DNA of 64,000 bases from Mycolicibacterium porcinum (GTDB lineage Bacteria > Actinomycetota > Actinomycetes > Mycobacteriales > Mycobacteriaceae). The notes under the pieces were generated by a model. That model ran no database searches. It was given only the letters and a program-made list of their open reading frames with translations, and was not told the DNA's origin. The stretch covers positions 124,001-188,000 of the forward strand of contig MVIG01000005.1 of the NCBI GenBank assembly GCA_002086835.1, in the 5' to 3' direction. This document shows, in pieces, positions 8,069-17,675 of the stretch (the first letter of the stretch is position 1; the number at the start of each line of letters is the position of its first letter). The position numbers and the translations under genes are program-made.

Positions 8069-9343
8069 TCAGACGCTGGCTTTGTCGGCGCCGGGCTTCT
8101 TCTCGGCGGCCGACGCGGCGGGCTTGGCCGCCTCACGCACGTCGGCGGGCACCACCGAGTTGGTCGAGTGGTCCCAATCGGCGTTGACGTTGCTGTGGTC
8201 GACCTTCTGCTGCTGGGCGCGCCACCACATGTATCCGGACAGGGCGACCAGGACCAGGAAGATCAGCCCGTCACCGGCGAGCGCGGAGGAGGTCAGCGAC
8301 TCGACGCCGTGGGACAGCCAGAATGCCAGCGCGCCGACGATGCCCGCGGCGGGAAGGGTCACCAGCCAGGCCACGGCCATGCGCCCGGCGACCGCCCAGC
8401 GCACCTCGGCACCGGGCTTGCCGACACCGCTGCCCAGGATCGAACCGGTCGCCACGTGGGTGGTGGACAGAGCCATACCGGCCGCGCTGGAACTCAGGAT
8501 GATCGCGGCCGACGACGCCTCGGCGGCCAGGCCCTGCGGCGATTCGATCTCGACGAGACCCTTGCCCAGGGTTCGGATCACGCGCCAGCCGCCGATGTAG
8601 GTGCCGAGGCCGATGGCCAGCGCACAGGAGGCGATGATCCAGAACGGCAGCCCGTCGTTCTTCACGTCACCGCTGAGGTGGCCGGTGGTGATGAGCGCGA
8701 GCGCGATGACGCCCATGGTCTTCTGCGCGTCGTTGGTGCCGTGCGAGAGCGCGACCAGCGAGGCGGTGGCGATCTGTCCCCAGCGGAACCCGGCCTCGCG
8801 GCGCTGCTGCGCGACGTTGCGGGTGATGCGGTAGACGAGCCAGGTGCCGCAGCCGGCCACCAGGCAGGCGATCACCGGGGCGGCCACCGCCGGGATCAGC
8901 ACCTTTTGCGTGACGCCGGTCCAGTTGACCCCGGCCAGACCGATCGCGGCCAGGCCGGCGCCGATCAGGCCACCGAACAGCGCGTGCGAGGAGCTCGAAG
9001 GGATACCGAACAGCCAGGTCAGCAAGTTCCACAGGATGCCGCCGATCAGGCCCGCGAAGATGATCGTCAGCCCGGTCGAGGCGTCGATCGACGGGATCAG
9101 GGATCCAGTCTTGGAGTCCTGGATCTTCAGCACCGAGCTCGTGACGGTGATGGCGACCTCCACCGACAGGAACGCACCGACCAGGTTCAGCACCCCGGCC
9201 AGCAGCACCGCCGTCTTCGGCTTGAGAGCGCGGGTGGCGATCGAGGTGGCCATGGCATTGCCGGTGTCGTGAAAGCCGTTTGTGAAGTCAAAGGCCAGTG
9301 CCGTTGCTATCAACAGCACCAGGACGATCAGCTCAGCGCTCAT
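8069..9343 (-). CDS. pitA: inorganic phosphate transporter, PiT family
   Basis: 424 residues from ATG 9343; the longer frame to 9433 adds a polar, non-conserved extension, whereas MSAELIVLVLLIATALAF starts directly with a helix. Two copies of the PiT repeat are visible: DFTNGFHDTGNAMAT near the N terminus and ALSHGTNDAQKTMGVIAL in the second half, both containing the GxNDxx-type phosphate signature. Low-affinity phosphate/cation symport across the inner membrane is the family role. The C-terminal ~60 residues are charged and cytoplasmic. A PHO-box-like direct repeat lies 85 bp upstream. Confidence 0.92.
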   Translation of the reverse strand: MSAELIVLVLLIATALAFDFTNGFHDTGNAMATSIATRALKPKTAVLLAGVLNLVGAFLSVEVAITVTSSVLKIQDSKTGSLIPSIDASTGLTIIFAGLIGGILWNLLTWLFGIPSSSSHALFGGLIGAGLAAIGLAGVNWTGVTQKVLIPAVAAPVIACLVAGCGTWLVYRITRNVAQQRREAGFRWGQIATASLVALSHGTNDAQKTMGVIALALITTGHLSGDVKNDGLPFWIIASCALAIGLGTYIGGWRVIRTLGKGLVEIESPQGLAAEASSAAIILSSSAAGMALSTTHVATGSILGSGVGKPGAEVRWAVAGRMAVAWLVTLPAAGIVGALAFWLSHGVESLTSSALAGDGLIFLVLVALSGYMWWRAQQQKVDHSNVNADWDHSTNSVVPADVREAAKPAASAAEKKPGADKASV

Positions 9344-9427
9344 GGCGGTAATTCTGTCGGACCACTGGCAATTTTGACCAGCCGGAAACACCTCGCTGAG
9401 CTGGGAATTCGAATACGCTACGAATGA

Positions 9428-9449
9428 GTTCACCTAGTGTTCATCTGTC
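9428..9449 (+). promoter_or_regulatory. PHO-box-like 11-nt direct repeat
   Basis: GTTCACC-TAGT then GTTCATC-TGTC: two head-to-tail 11-nt units, the arrangement of actinobacterial PHO boxes (repeats of GTTCACC-N4) bound by PhoP/RegX3-type response regulators. It lies in the 265-bp region between divergent pitA and the second DUF3349 gene. Phosphate control of either is plausible. Binding is inferred from pattern only. Confidence 0.45.
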
Positions 9450-9608
9450 CACCCCGGATTGTTCGCCGGGGCGGTTTGCCGATCCCCGAGCGGGCTATAA
9501 GTTCACTGCGAGCCAGCGTCGGCGGACAGCACTAACATCAATGCGGTCTTCCGGCTCAAACTCGTATGTCCGGAGGAACCTCGCTCGGGTGCATCAGGAG
9601 TAGGCACA

Positions 9609-9971
9609 GTGAACGCTTTTCTCGCGAAGATCGCGGCCTGGCTCAACGCCGGGTACCCCGAGGGGGTGCCAGGGCCAGACCGGGTGCCGCTGTTGGCGCT
9701 GCTGACCCGGCGCCTGACCAACGACGAAGTCAAAGCCGTCGCACAAGATCTCATCGACCGCGGTGAGTTCGATCACATCGACATCGGGGTGCTGATCACC
9801 CAGATCACCGACGAGCTGCCCCGCACCGAGGACGTCGAGCGGGTGCGCGAACGACTGGCCGCCAAGGGATGGCCGCTGGACGATCCCCGCGATGCCGAGG
9901 ACTCCCTCGACGCCGACGACGCCGGACACCACAACGGGGATGACCCGAAAGAGCCAGGGGGCCCGGCATAG
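9609..9971 (+). CDS. DUF3349 protein, copy B (Rv0543c-like)
   Basis: 120 residues from GTG 9609 (NAFLAKIAAWLNAGYPEGV). The first ~95 residues align with the DUF3349 protein at 7429-7737; the extra C-terminal ~25 residues are Asp-rich and low-complexity (DAEDSLDADDAGHHNGDD). It precedes menE on the same strand, as Rv0543c precedes menE in M. tuberculosis. A TATAAG -10-like hexamer at 9496-9501 could serve as promoter. Function unknown. Confidence 0.82.
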   Translation: MNAFLAKIAAWLNAGYPEGVPGPDRVPLLALLTRRLTNDEVKAVAQDLIDRGEFDHIDIGVLITQITDELPRTEDVERVRERLAAKGWPLDDPRDAEDSLDADDAGHHNGDDPKEPGGPA

Positions 9972-10066
9972 CCGTCCTTCACCCCGTCGCCGTCGGTTCC
10001 GCGACCGACGAACTGCTGGCAATCCTCGACGACGTCCTGACCGGGCGCGGCCCGGCCATCCTGCCC

Positions 10067-11107
10067 GTGCCCGCCGATGACGAACGTCAGAGTTCTTTGC
10101 TGACAACCACTTTGCGCGCCGGCGAGGACATCGACGACGACGTCGCCGTGGTGATCTCCACCTCCGGCACCACCGGCAAGCCCAAGGGCGCGCTGCTGAC
10201 CGCCAACGCGCTACGGGCCGGCGCGACCGCCACCCACACCCGGTTGGGCGGCACCGGGCGGTGGTTGCTGGCCCTGCCCGCTTATCACATCGCCGGCCTT
10301 CAGGTCCTGGTGCGCAGTGCGCTGGCCGGCAGCCCGCCCGTCACCGTCTCGGCATCCTTCGAGCCGGCCGAGTTGCCTGCTGCGGTAGCCGCTTTGGGCA
10401 GTGGGCGCCGCTACGCCTCGCTGGTGGCGGTGCAGCTGGACAAGTGCCTGCGCGACGCGGCCGCCGCGGAGGCGCTGGCCGAGTTCGACGCCGTCCTGAT
10501 CGGCGGCGGCCCCATGCCTGCCGGGGTGGCCGAGCGCGCCCGGGCGGCGGGGGTGAAGGTGGTGCGCACCTACGGGATGAGCGAGACCGCGGGCGGATGC
10601 GTGTACGACGGGGTGGCACTGGACGGCGTGAAGGTGCGGATCGACAATGCCCGGATCCTGCTCGGCGGTGCCACCGTGGCCAAGGGGTACCGCAACCCGG
10701 TCAGCCCCGACCCGTTCGCCGAACCCGGCTGGTTCCGTACCGACGACCTTGGCGCCGTGGACGATTCAGGCGTACTGCGAGTGCTCGGCCGTATCGACGA
10801 CGCGGTGAGCACCGGCGGTTTGACGGTGCTGCCGCAACTCGTCGAATCGGCGCTGGCCGGTCATCCGGCGATCGCCGACTGCGCGGTCTTCGGGGTCCCC
10901 GACGAGCGGCTCGGCCAGCGGGTGGTGGCCGCGCTGGTGCTGACCCCCGGCGCGTCGGTTCCCGACGTGGCCGAGCTGCGCACCCATGTGGCGCAGACCC
11001 TCGACGCCACCGCGGCGCCGCGGGAGGTGCACATCGTCGACGAGCTGCCCCGGCGCGGCATCGGCAAGCTCGACCGGCGCGCGCTGGCCGCCCGCTACAC
11101 GGGCTGA
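10067..11107 (+). CDS. menE: o-succinylbenzoate-CoA ligase (menaquinone synthesis)
   Basis: AMP-forming acyl-CoA synthetase of menaquinone biosynthesis. It shows the P-loop STSGTTGKPKGALLT near residues 28-41, a VVRTYGMSETAGG motif, the hinge GWFRTDDLG and a C-terminal PRRGIGKLDRRAL with the catalytic Lys. At about 346 residues it is shorter than most ligases but close to Rv0542c. GTG 10067 is the only canonical start in frame. However, the frame stays open and protein-like back to 9944 with no ATG, GTG or TTG, so the true N terminus may be longer (an ATA overlaps the preceding TAG at 9968-9971). Confidence 0.88.
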   Translation: MPADDERQSSLLTTTLRAGEDIDDDVAVVISTSGTTGKPKGALLTANALRAGATATHTRLGGTGRWLLALPAYHIAGLQVLVRSALAGSPPVTVSASFEPAELPAAVAALGSGRRYASLVAVQLDKCLRDAAAAEALAEFDAVLIGGGPMPAGVAERARAAGVKVVRTYGMSETAGGCVYDGVALDGVKVRIDNARILLGGATVAKGYRNPVSPDPFAEPGWFRTDDLGAVDDSGVLRVLGRIDDAVSTGGLTVLPQLVESALAGHPAIADCAVFGVPDERLGQRVVAALVLTPGASVPDVAELRTHVAQTLDATAAPREVHIVDELPRRGIGKLDRRALAARYTG

Positions 11108-11163
11108 GCTGGGCCCCGTTCCCGGCCGGACAATTCACTTGTCCGCTTCGGCATGATGGAGAC

Positions 11164-11778
11164 ATGCGCCGAGAAGTGACCTCCGCAGATGAGCTGCGCG
11201 CCATCGTCGGGCAACCCACCGCGGCCGTCGCCAAGAAGGTGACCGACCGCCTGTCGGAAGCGCAGCAGGGCTGGCTCAAGCAGTCCCCGCTGGGCTTCGT
11301 GGCGACCACCGATGCGCAGGGCCGCGTCGACGTCTCCCCCAAGGGCGACCCGCCCGGTTTCGTCCAGATCATCGACGACACCACGATCGCGATCCCCGAG
11401 CGCCCCGGCAACCGGCGCGTGGACGGGTTCCTCAACGTGCTGCAGCGCCCGAACGTCGGCACGGTCTTCGTGATCCCCGGCCGCGGCGACACCCTGCGGA
11501 TCAACGGCACCGGCCGGATCCTCTCGGATGCAGACTATTTCGACGCCATGGCGGTAGATGGCAAGCGGCCGATCCTGGCCCTCGAGATCGCCATCGAAGA
11601 GGTGTTCTTCCACTGCCCCAAGGCGTTCCTGCGTTCGAACACCTGGAAGCCCGAGTCATGGAATCCGACCGCGGTGCCGTCGGTGGCGCAGATGGCCAAG
11701 GCGTTCAAGCCCGACCAGAGCCAAGAGGAACTCGACGCGTATTACAGCGAGGACAACCTGCGCAAGATCCTCTACTGA
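11164..11778 (+). CDS. PPOX-class FMN-dependent protein, DR2398-type
   Basis: 204 residues from ATG 11164, preceded by a GGAG ribosome site. The split-barrel fold of pyridoxamine-phosphate-oxidase-like proteins is indicated by GFVATTDAQGRVDVSPKGDPPGF near residues 44-66 and a VFFHCPKAF motif near 145. This whole layout, with the PKGDPPGF and HCPKA elements, matches the subfamily of probable FMN-dependent PPOX proteins. The substrate is unknown; F420 or heme binding occurs in relatives. The stop overlaps that of the convergent GNAT gene by 7 nt. Confidence 0.82.
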   Translation: MRREVTSADELRAIVGQPTAAVAKKVTDRLSEAQQGWLKQSPLGFVATTDAQGRVDVSPKGDPPGFVQIIDDTTIAIPERPGNRRVDGFLNVLQRPNVGTVFVIPGRGDTLRINGTGRILSDADYFDAMAVDGKRPILALEIAIEEVFFHCPKAFLRSNTWKPESWNPTAVPSVAQMAKAFKPDQSQEELDAYYSEDNLRKILY

Positions 11779-12608
11779 ACCGCCTCGACCGGCTTCACCA
11801 GGATCGCCCGCGTGTAGAGCAACTGGAAACCGCGGCGCTGCACATTGTGCTGTGATTTCGACCCGGGCGCCGTTGTCACCACGGCGATCTCGCATCCGGC
11901 GTCGGCGGCCTCGGCCAGCCGCGCCGCCAGCAGTGCGGCCTGTACCCCGCGGCGGCGGTAGGCCGGCGCCGTCGCAGCCCCGGCCAACTGGGCGATCGGC
12001 CCGGCCAGCCGCATCATCCCGCCGCCTGCGACCGCCCCGTCACACAGCGCGACATACGCTGTCGCCCCGGCCTTTTCCATATCCCGCTCGGCCCGCTCGA
12101 TGATGTCGGCGGGGAACTGCTCATGGCTGAGCGGCCCCTCACCGTCGGGATGGGCGAAGCCCTCCACTACAACGTTCACCCACGCGGTGAGATCGTCGGC
12201 CCGGCGCACCTGAACGTCCGTCACCGGTCGGCGTTCATCGCCCACCGGCCGACCGAGCACGTTCTCGAACTCGTCGAGGCGGTAGCCGCGTCCGGACAAC
12301 AACGCGGTGATCTCAGGATCGGCCAGGTTGGACAGTTCCACCCGCGTGGCGCTGCCTCGTGCCGCGAAGGCCCGCTCGATCTCACCCAGCACCGCCTCGT
12401 CGGGCACTCCGTCGAACCCGAGGCCGACCACCTTGTTCATCGGCGACTCGGCCTCGGCGAAACAGGCGTATCCGCCGGCGAGTGGCAGCACCAGCCCGTC
12501 AGCACCACGGTGACCGGCTGCATGCGTCGCCGCCGAGATCAGGTCTGCCTCGGCTTTCTCGATACGCCGCGCCAGATCGACACCGCAGAACAGCTGCTCC
12601 GAGTTCAC
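11772..12608 (-). CDS. GNAT-family N-acetyltransferase
   Basis: 278 residues from GTG 12608; GTG 12632 in the same frame is an equally possible start, and the longer frame reaching 12728 runs into the TetR gene and was not used. The C-terminal half contains the acetyl-CoA site APAYRRRGVQAALLAARLA (the R-R-x-G-x-A pyrophosphate loop) and the preceding beta-4 AQLAGAATAP. The N-terminal ~130 residues resemble a degenerate second GNAT repeat (SPMNKVVGLG). The acceptor substrate is unknown. It lies behind the TetR gene on the same strand. Confidence 0.8.
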   Translation of the reverse strand: MNSEQLFCGVDLARRIEKAEADLISAATHAAGHRGADGLVLPLAGGYACFAEAESPMNKVVGLGFDGVPDEAVLGEIERAFAARGSATRVELSNLADPEITALLSGRGYRLDEFENVLGRPVGDERRPVTDVQVRRADDLTAWVNVVVEGFAHPDGEGPLSHEQFPADIIERAERDMEKAGATAYVALCDGAVAGGGMMRLAGPIAQLAGAATAPAYRRRGVQAALLAARLAEAADAGCEIAVVTTAPGSKSQHNVQRRGFQLLYTRAILVKPVEAVQ

Positions 12609-12672
12609 GCCTGAGTCACCGTTGATAGTCACGTGGATATTGTGCCCACACAAGCTTTTCCGAAACGTCAGG

Positions 12673-13335
12673 TCACCGAGGCGGCCCGGCCGGCTCCCAG
12701 CACTGCATCGCGATGTCGAGCGCTTCACTGTCGAGCGCTTTCACCGGTATCGGGGACTGATCAGCGTGGTATCGCATGCCCTCCAGCAAGATGGCCACGT
12801 ATCGGCGCCACAGTTCAGAGTCGACGTGGCCGGCGAATTCGCTGACCGTGCCGGCCAGAAGCCCGAAGAGCGGCATGTCTGTCGACGACACCTCCGGACG
12901 TAGATACCCGTCGCCCTGGGCCCGCTCGACCAGTTTGGTCAACACCGGGACGAGGCGTTCCTGGCAGGCCTTGACCCGGTCGCACCCGTAGGACTTACTG
13001 AAGGCGATTTCCCGCAATCCACGGTCGGTCGCCGTGATCTCGCACATCTTCTCGACGTACCACGCGAATCCCTGCCATGAATCTTCTTGTTCCAGAGCTG
13101 ATTCAGCCAGCGCGGTGAGTTGCTCCATGCCGTCCACGAAGAGCGCCGCGATCAGCTCTTCCTTCGTGGCGAAGCGCCGGTACACCGTGCCCACCCCAAC
13201 GTTGGCGTAGCGCGCAACATCATTGAGCGTCGCCTCAAGACCTTTCTCGGCAAACAGCTCCCTCGCAGCGTCGAGCACGCGCTGACGGTTGCGCTCTGCG
13301 TCCTTGCGCAGCGCGGGTCTTGTTTCCTCGGTCAT
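12673..13335 (-). CDS. TetR-family repressor, probable regulator of the mmpS/mmpL operon
   Basis: 220 residues. The N-terminal HTH is clear (AARELFAEKGLEATLNDVARYANVGVGTVYRRF, about residues 23-55 in sequence; the recognition helix is VGVGTVYRRF). The remaining ~160 residues form the helical ligand-binding domain. The gene is divergent from the MmpS-MmpL operon; between them lies a near-ideal palindrome. TetR repressors next to mmpS/mmpL genes are known in mycobacteria to control drug or lipid export, so autoregulation plus control of the exporter is the likely arrangement. The inducing ligand is unknown. Confidence 0.87.
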   Translation of the reverse strand: MTEETRPALRKDAERNRQRVLDAARELFAEKGLEATLNDVARYANVGVGTVYRRFATKEELIAALFVDGMEQLTALAESALEQEDSWQGFAWYVEKMCEITATDRGLREIAFSKSYGCDRVKACQERLVPVLTKLVERAQGDGYLRPEVSSTDMPLFGLLAGTVSEFAGHVDSELWRRYVAILLEGMRYHADQSPIPVKALDSEALDIAMQCWEPAGPPR

Positions 13336-13362
13336 AACTCTCAGTCCAAAGTGAGCGGCGTC

Positions 13363-13389
13363 ATAAGTGGATTGATCCTATCCACTTAT
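13363..13389. promoter_or_regulatory. 27-bp palindromic operator between tetR and mmpS
   Basis: ATAAGTGGAT (13363-13372) and ATCCACTTAT (13380-13389) are perfect 10-bp inverted arms around a 7-bp spacer. The dyad starts 28 bp before the TetR start codon and is 138 bp before the MmpS start. Size and location are typical of TetR operators. It is the only strong dyad in the divergent region. Confidence 0.75.
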
Positions 13390-13526
13390 TCCGATAACTT
13401 TACCCCTCGAAGTGCGTAGGCCACCTAATAGCAAGGTTGTCGCGATCGCATCGAAACGTCGGGAGGCCCACCAGTGACACCTGTCATCGACATGCCCGCC
13501 GCGGGCGTCCCCTCGGGGCAACCGAA

Positions 13527-13952
13527 ATGCTGAAGGCGGTCCGCCGAATCTGGCTCCCGGTACTGATCGTCATCGCCATGGGAGCCGGCGTGCTCATCGT
13601 GATGAACGTCCGCAAGGTCTTCGGAGCACATCCCGTGATCATCACCGACACCACGTCGGACAACGCCGAAGACTTCAACCCCAAGTTCGTGAAGTACGAG
13701 ATCTTCGGTAACGGCGGCACTGCCGTCATCAACTACATGGACCTCGAAGGCAAGCCCCAGCGCACGGGAACCGTGCCGCTGCCTTGGACTTTGACGCTGC
13801 AAACCACGCTGCCGTCGGTTCAGCCCAACATCATGGCCCAAGGCGACGGGGACAGCATCAGTTGCCGAGTCACCGTCGATGACCAGGTCAAAGAAGAGAG
13901 AACGGCTACTGGATTGAACGCACAAACCTTCTGCTTTGTGAAGGCAGCATGA
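13527..13952 (+). CDS. MmpS-family accessory protein
   Basis: 141 residues from ATG 13527; the longer frame from 13437 adds an Arg/His-rich stretch unlike MmpS. One transmembrane anchor near residues 8-29 ([18 protein letters not shown]) is followed by the periplasmic beta-rich MmpS domain with the conserved YEIFG and two Cys residues near the end. MmpS proteins are partners of MmpL exporters. The ATG of mmpL lies in the last codons (ATGA overlap), so the two are translationally coupled. Confidence 0.9.
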   Translation: MLKAVRRIWLPVLIVIAMGAGVLIVMNVRKVFGAHPVIITDTTSDNAEDFNPKFVKYEIFGNGGTAVINYMDLEGKPQRTGTVPLPWTLTLQTTLPSVQPNIMAQGDGDSISCRVTVDDQVKEERTATGLNAQTFCFVKAA

Positions 13953-16864
13953 GCAGCCCCAAGGGAACCCAGACCGACGACACCCCGACCGACGCCATCC
14001 CGACGGGACGCCACAAGGCACCTCCCCGCCCAGCCATCCCACGATTCATCCGGATGTTCGCCCTGCCGATCATCCTGATCTGGATCGTGATCGTCGCACT
14101 GCTCAACACCGTCGTCCCGCAACTCGAGGTCGTCGGGAAGATGCGCGCGGTGTCGATGAGCCCCAACGACGCGCCCTCGATGATCGCCATCAAAGAGGTC
14201 GGCAAGAAGTTCCAGGAGTACGACACCAGCAGCTCGGTGATGGTGGTCCTCGAAGGCGACAAGCCGCTGGGCCTCGAGGCACACATGTTCTACGACCAGA
14301 TGGTTCGTGACCTGCGCGCCGACACCACCCACGTGCAGCATGTGCAGGACTTCTGGGGCGACACCCTGACCGCCAAGGGCGCCCAGAGCCGCGACGGCAA
14401 GGCCGCCTACGTACAGGTCTACATCGCGGGCGACCAGGGTGAGACGCTCGCCAACGATTCCGTCGAAGCAGTGCGGCGCATCGCCACCGAAAGCCCCGCG
14501 CCCGACGGCGTGAAGGCGTACGTAACGGGATCCGCGGCCTCCAGCACCGACCAGAACATCGTCGGTGACGAGAGCATGCAGATGATCGAGCTCGTCACCT
14601 TCGGCGTCATCGCGGTGATGCTGCTCGGCGTCTACCGGTCGATCATCACCACGCTGATCGTGCTGGCGATGGTCGTCCTCGAATTGTCCGGCGCCCGTGG
14701 GATGATCGCGCTGCTGGGCTATCACAATTTCTTCGGCCTCACGACGTTCGCCACCAACATGCTGGTGACCTTGGCCATCGCCGCGGCCACCGACTATGCG
14801 ATCTTCCTGATAGGCCGATATCAGGAAGCCAGACGCTCCGGCCACGATCGCGAAGCCGCCTACTACGACATGTTCCACGGCACGGCTCACGTCGTGCTCG
14901 CCTCGGGTCTGACCATCGCCGGCGCGACGTTCTGCCTGCACTTCACCCGCCTGCCGTACTTCCAGACCATGGGCATCCCACTGGCGATCGGCATGACGGT
15001 CGTGGTCGCCATGGCACTGACCCTCGGGCCTGCCGTCATCTCGGTGCTCAGCCGGTTCGGCAAGATCCTCGAGCCCAAGCGGTATTCGAAGTCCCGCGGA
15101 TGGCACCGGGTCGGCACCGCCACCGTCCGCTGGCCGGGCGCAATCCTGGTGTGCGCCATCGTGGCTGCGCTGGTCGGCCTGCTCGCCCTGCCCGGTTACC
15201 ACACCACCTACAACGACCGCATCTTCCTGCCCAAGGACGTCGGGACGAACATCGGATACGACGCCGCGTTCCGGCACTTCTCGCAGGCCAAGATGAACCC
15301 GGATCTGATGATGATCGAGTCCGACCGGGATCTGCGGAACCCGGCCGACTTCCTGGTGATCGACAAGATCGCCAAGGCCCTCAAGAACGTGCACGGTATC
15401 GCCCAGGTCCAGACCATCACCCGCCCCGACGGCGATCCGATCAAGCACTCGACGATCCCGTACACGCTGGGCCAGAGCGGCACGACCCAGCTGATGAACA
15501 ACGACTACCTGCAGAGCAATCTGGACAACATCCTCAAGCAGGCCAACGATCTGCAGAACAGCATCGACTCGATGACCGAGATGATGAGCATTCAGACAGA
15601 TCTCGCAGCGGTGTCGCAGCGCATGGCCGACAAGATGAAGACCACGTCCGGTGACATGAGCGAAGTCCGGGACCACCTCGCGGACTTCGACGACCAGTTC
15701 CGGCCCCTGCGCAATTACCTCTACTGGGAGCCGCACTGCTTCGACATCCCGATGTGCTGGTCGATGCGGTCGATCTTCGACGCGCTCGACGGCATCAACA
15801 CGATGTCCGACGACTTCCAGGACCTGGTTCCGGAAATGCAGCGCATGGCCGATCTGATGCCGCGGATGGTCGCCGTGTTGCCGGCGCAGATCCAGACCAT
15901 GAAGAACCAGAAGCAGATCCTGCTGAACCAGTACCAGGTACAGAAGGCCCAACAGGACCAGACGATGGCGATGCAGAACACCGCCACCGCCATGAGCGAA
16001 GCGTTCGATACGGCCAAGAACGACGATTCGTTCTACCTGCCACCGGAGGCCTTCGGGACCGACGACTTCCAGCGGGGCCTCAAGCTGTTCATGTCACCTG
16101 ACGGACATGCGGTGCGGTTCACCATCATTCACCAGGGTGATCCGCTGACCCCGGAAGGCACCTCTCGCATCGCACCGCTCAAGGTCGCGGCCACCGACGC
16201 CATCAAGGGGACACCGCTGGAGGGATCCAAGATCTATCTCGGCGGCAGCTCGGCGACGTTCGCCGACATGCAGCAAGGCGCCGACTACGACCTGATCATC
16301 GTCGCCGCGGCGGCACTGATCCTGATCTTCATCATCATGCTGGTGCTCACCCGCGCCGTGGTGGCGTCCGCGGTGATCGTCGGCACGGTGGTGCTGAGTC
16401 TTGCCTCGGCGTTCGGACTTTCGGTCCTGCTGTGGCAGCACATCGTGGGAATCCCGCTGCACTGGATGGTGATGCCGATGTCGGTCATCGTCCTGCTCGC
16501 CGTGGGCGCGGACTACAACCTGCTACTCGTCTCACGAATAAAGGAAGAGATCCACGCCGGGCTGAAGACCGGCATCATCCGGGCCATGGTCGGCACGGGT
16601 GCGGTGGTCACCTCCGCCGGTTTGGTCTTCGCCTTCACCATGGCATCGATGGCCGTCAGCAGCCTGATCGTCATCGGTCAGGTCGGCACGACCATCGGCC
16701 TGGGCCTGCTGTTCGACACCCTCGTCGTCAGGTCACTGATGACACCGTCCATCGCCACGCTGCTCGGCCGCTGGTTCTGGTGGCCGCAACGCGTCCGTCA
16801 GCGTCCGCTGCCGCAGCCCTGGCCGAAACCGATCCAGCGCGACCCCGAGGAGGCCATGGTCTGA
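13949..16864 (+). CDS. MmpL-family RND exporter
   Basis: 971 residues, the usual MmpL length. The first helix starts near residue 33, followed by a porter domain, a helix bundle with [16 protein letters not shown] (Asp-Tyr proton-relay pair), a second long periplasmic domain with coiled-coil character (many Met/Gln, [13 protein letters not shown]), and a second bundle containing [15 protein letters not shown] with the matching Asp-Tyr. Family members export lipids, siderophores or drugs using proton motive force. The cargo cannot be told. The stop overlaps the next ATG (ATGA). The MmpS/MmpL5-like order beside a TetR gene suggests an inducible efflux system. Confidence 0.92.
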   Translation: MSSPKGTQTDDTPTDAIPTGRHKAPPRPAIPRFIRMFALPIILIWIVIVALLNTVVPQLEVVGKMRAVSMSPNDAPSMIAIKEVGKKFQEYDTSSSVMVVLEGDKPLGLEAHMFYDQMVRDLRADTTHVQHVQDFWGDTLTAKGAQSRDGKAAYVQVYIAGDQGETLANDSVEAVRRIATESPAPDGVKAYVTGSAASSTDQNIVGDESMQMIELVTFGVIAVMLLGVYRSIITTLIVLAMVVLELSGARGMIALLGYHNFFGLTTFATNMLVTLAIAAATDYAIFLIGRYQEARRSGHDREAAYYDMFHGTAHVVLASGLTIAGATFCLHFTRLPYFQTMGIPLAIGMTVVVAMALTLGPAVISVLSRFGKILEPKRYSKSRGWHRVGTATVRWPGAILVCAIVAALVGLLALPGYHTTYNDRIFLPKDVGTNIGYDAAFRHFSQAKMNPDLMMIESDRDLRNPADFLVIDKIAKALKNVHGIAQVQTITRPDGDPIKHSTIPYTLGQSGTTQLMNNDYLQSNLDNILKQANDLQNSIDSMTEMMSIQTDLAAVSQRMADKMKTTSGDMSEVRDHLADFDDQFRPLRNYLYWEPHCFDIPMCWSMRSIFDALDGINTMSDDFQDLVPEMQRMADLMPRMVAVLPAQIQTMKNQKQILLNQYQVQKAQQDQTMAMQNTATAMSEAFDTAKNDDSFYLPPEAFGTDDFQRGLKLFMSPDGHAVRFTIIHQGDPLTPEGTSRIAPLKVAATDAIKGTPLEGSKIYLGGSSATFADMQQGADYDLIIVAAAALILIFIIMLVLTRAVVASAVIVGTVVLSLASAFGLSVLLWQHIVGIPLHWMVMPMSVIVLLAVGADYNLLLVSRIKEEIHAGLKTGIIRAMVGTGAVVTSAGLVFAFTMASMAVSSLIVIGQVGTTIGLGLLFDTLVVRSLMTPSIATLLGRWFWWPQRVRQRPLPQPWPKPIQRDPEEAMV

Positions 16865-17193
16865 TGAAGCGAGCACTCATCGCCCTGATGTTCGGCGCGG
16901 CAACAAGTCTGGCCGTCGCGGCGCCGGCGTACGCCGACCCGGACACGGACTTCGCCAACGAGTTGCACACCTTCGGGATCTACGGGCAGAAGGACTACAA
17001 CGCCTGGATCGGCAAGATCATGTGCAAGCGGTTGCACAACGGCGTCGACCACAATGCCAAGGACTCGGTCGGATTCGTGAAGAAGCAACTGGCCAAGGAC
17101 AGCACCGACGCCCAGTCGTGGCAGTTCCTGGGTACTGCCATCAACTACTACTGCCCCGATCAGCGCTTCGTGTACGAACAGGCCGCGCGCTGA
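16864..17193 (+). CDS. secreted DUF732 protein
   Basis: 109 residues: signal peptide near 1-24 ending APAYA-DPD, then a DUF732 domain (DTDFANELHTFGIYG...W.GK.MC..L..G) with two Cys residues likely forming a disulfide. DUF732 proteins are small exported mycobacterial proteins of unknown function. Its ATG overlaps the mmpL stop by 4 nt, so it is made together with the exporter and could be a periplasmic accessory factor. That role is inferred from coupling only. Confidence 0.85.
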   Translation: MKRALIALMFGAATSLAVAAPAYADPDTDFANELHTFGIYGQKDYNAWIGKIMCKRLHNGVDHNAKDSVGFVKKQLAKDSTDAQSWQFLGTAINYYCPDQRFVYEQAAR

Positions 17194-17209
17194 ACGACTT
17201 TGGAGTGAC

Positions 17210-17659
17210 ATGCTGAACAACCTGATCCGCACCGGCCTGGCCGCATGTGCCGTCGCGGGAGCACTGGCCGGCGCAGGCATCGCCTCGGCTGATGCCACCG
17301 ACGACTACCCGATCCCCAACCGGATCCTCAAGACGCCGTGCACCGCCGAGCAGATCATGGCGGCCGCCCGCGACGTCGAGCCCGTGTACTACGAGCGCTA
17401 CATGATCGACTACAACAACAAGCCGGTCGCCGACCAGCAGGGCGCCCAGGACCGCATCCACTGGTTCTTCTCGATGGACTACGCCGGCCGCCGCCAGTAC
17501 TCCGAGAACACCGCGACCAACGCGTTCTTCGAGAACATGTCCTGGCGCTGGCCGAACTGGGCCAAGCTGTTCTTCAACAACAAGGGCGTGGCAGCCAACA
17601 CCACCGATGTCTGCCAGAACTACCCGCCCAACGACATGTCCGTCTGGGACTGGCACTAG
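17210..17659 (+). CDS. secreted DUF5078 protein
   Basis: 149 residues: N-terminal signal peptide (about residues 1-28, AGAGIASADA cleavage region) and a mature part rich in Tyr, Asn and Trp with two Cys residues. It resembles the mycobacterial DUF5078 family, whose function is unknown. It begins 16 bp after the DUF732 stop and ends the mmpS-mmpL operon before a strong hairpin. Two small secreted partners in an MmpSL operon suggest an envelope-spanning export complex. Confidence 0.8.
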   Translation: MLNNLIRTGLAACAVAGALAGAGIASADATDDYPIPNRILKTPCTAEQIMAAARDVEPVYYERYMIDYNNKPVADQQGAQDRIHWFFSMDYAGRRQYSENTATNAFFENMSWRWPNWAKLFFNNKGVAANTTDVCQNYPPNDMSVWDWH

Positions 17660-17675
17660 TCCGAGGGATTCCACG

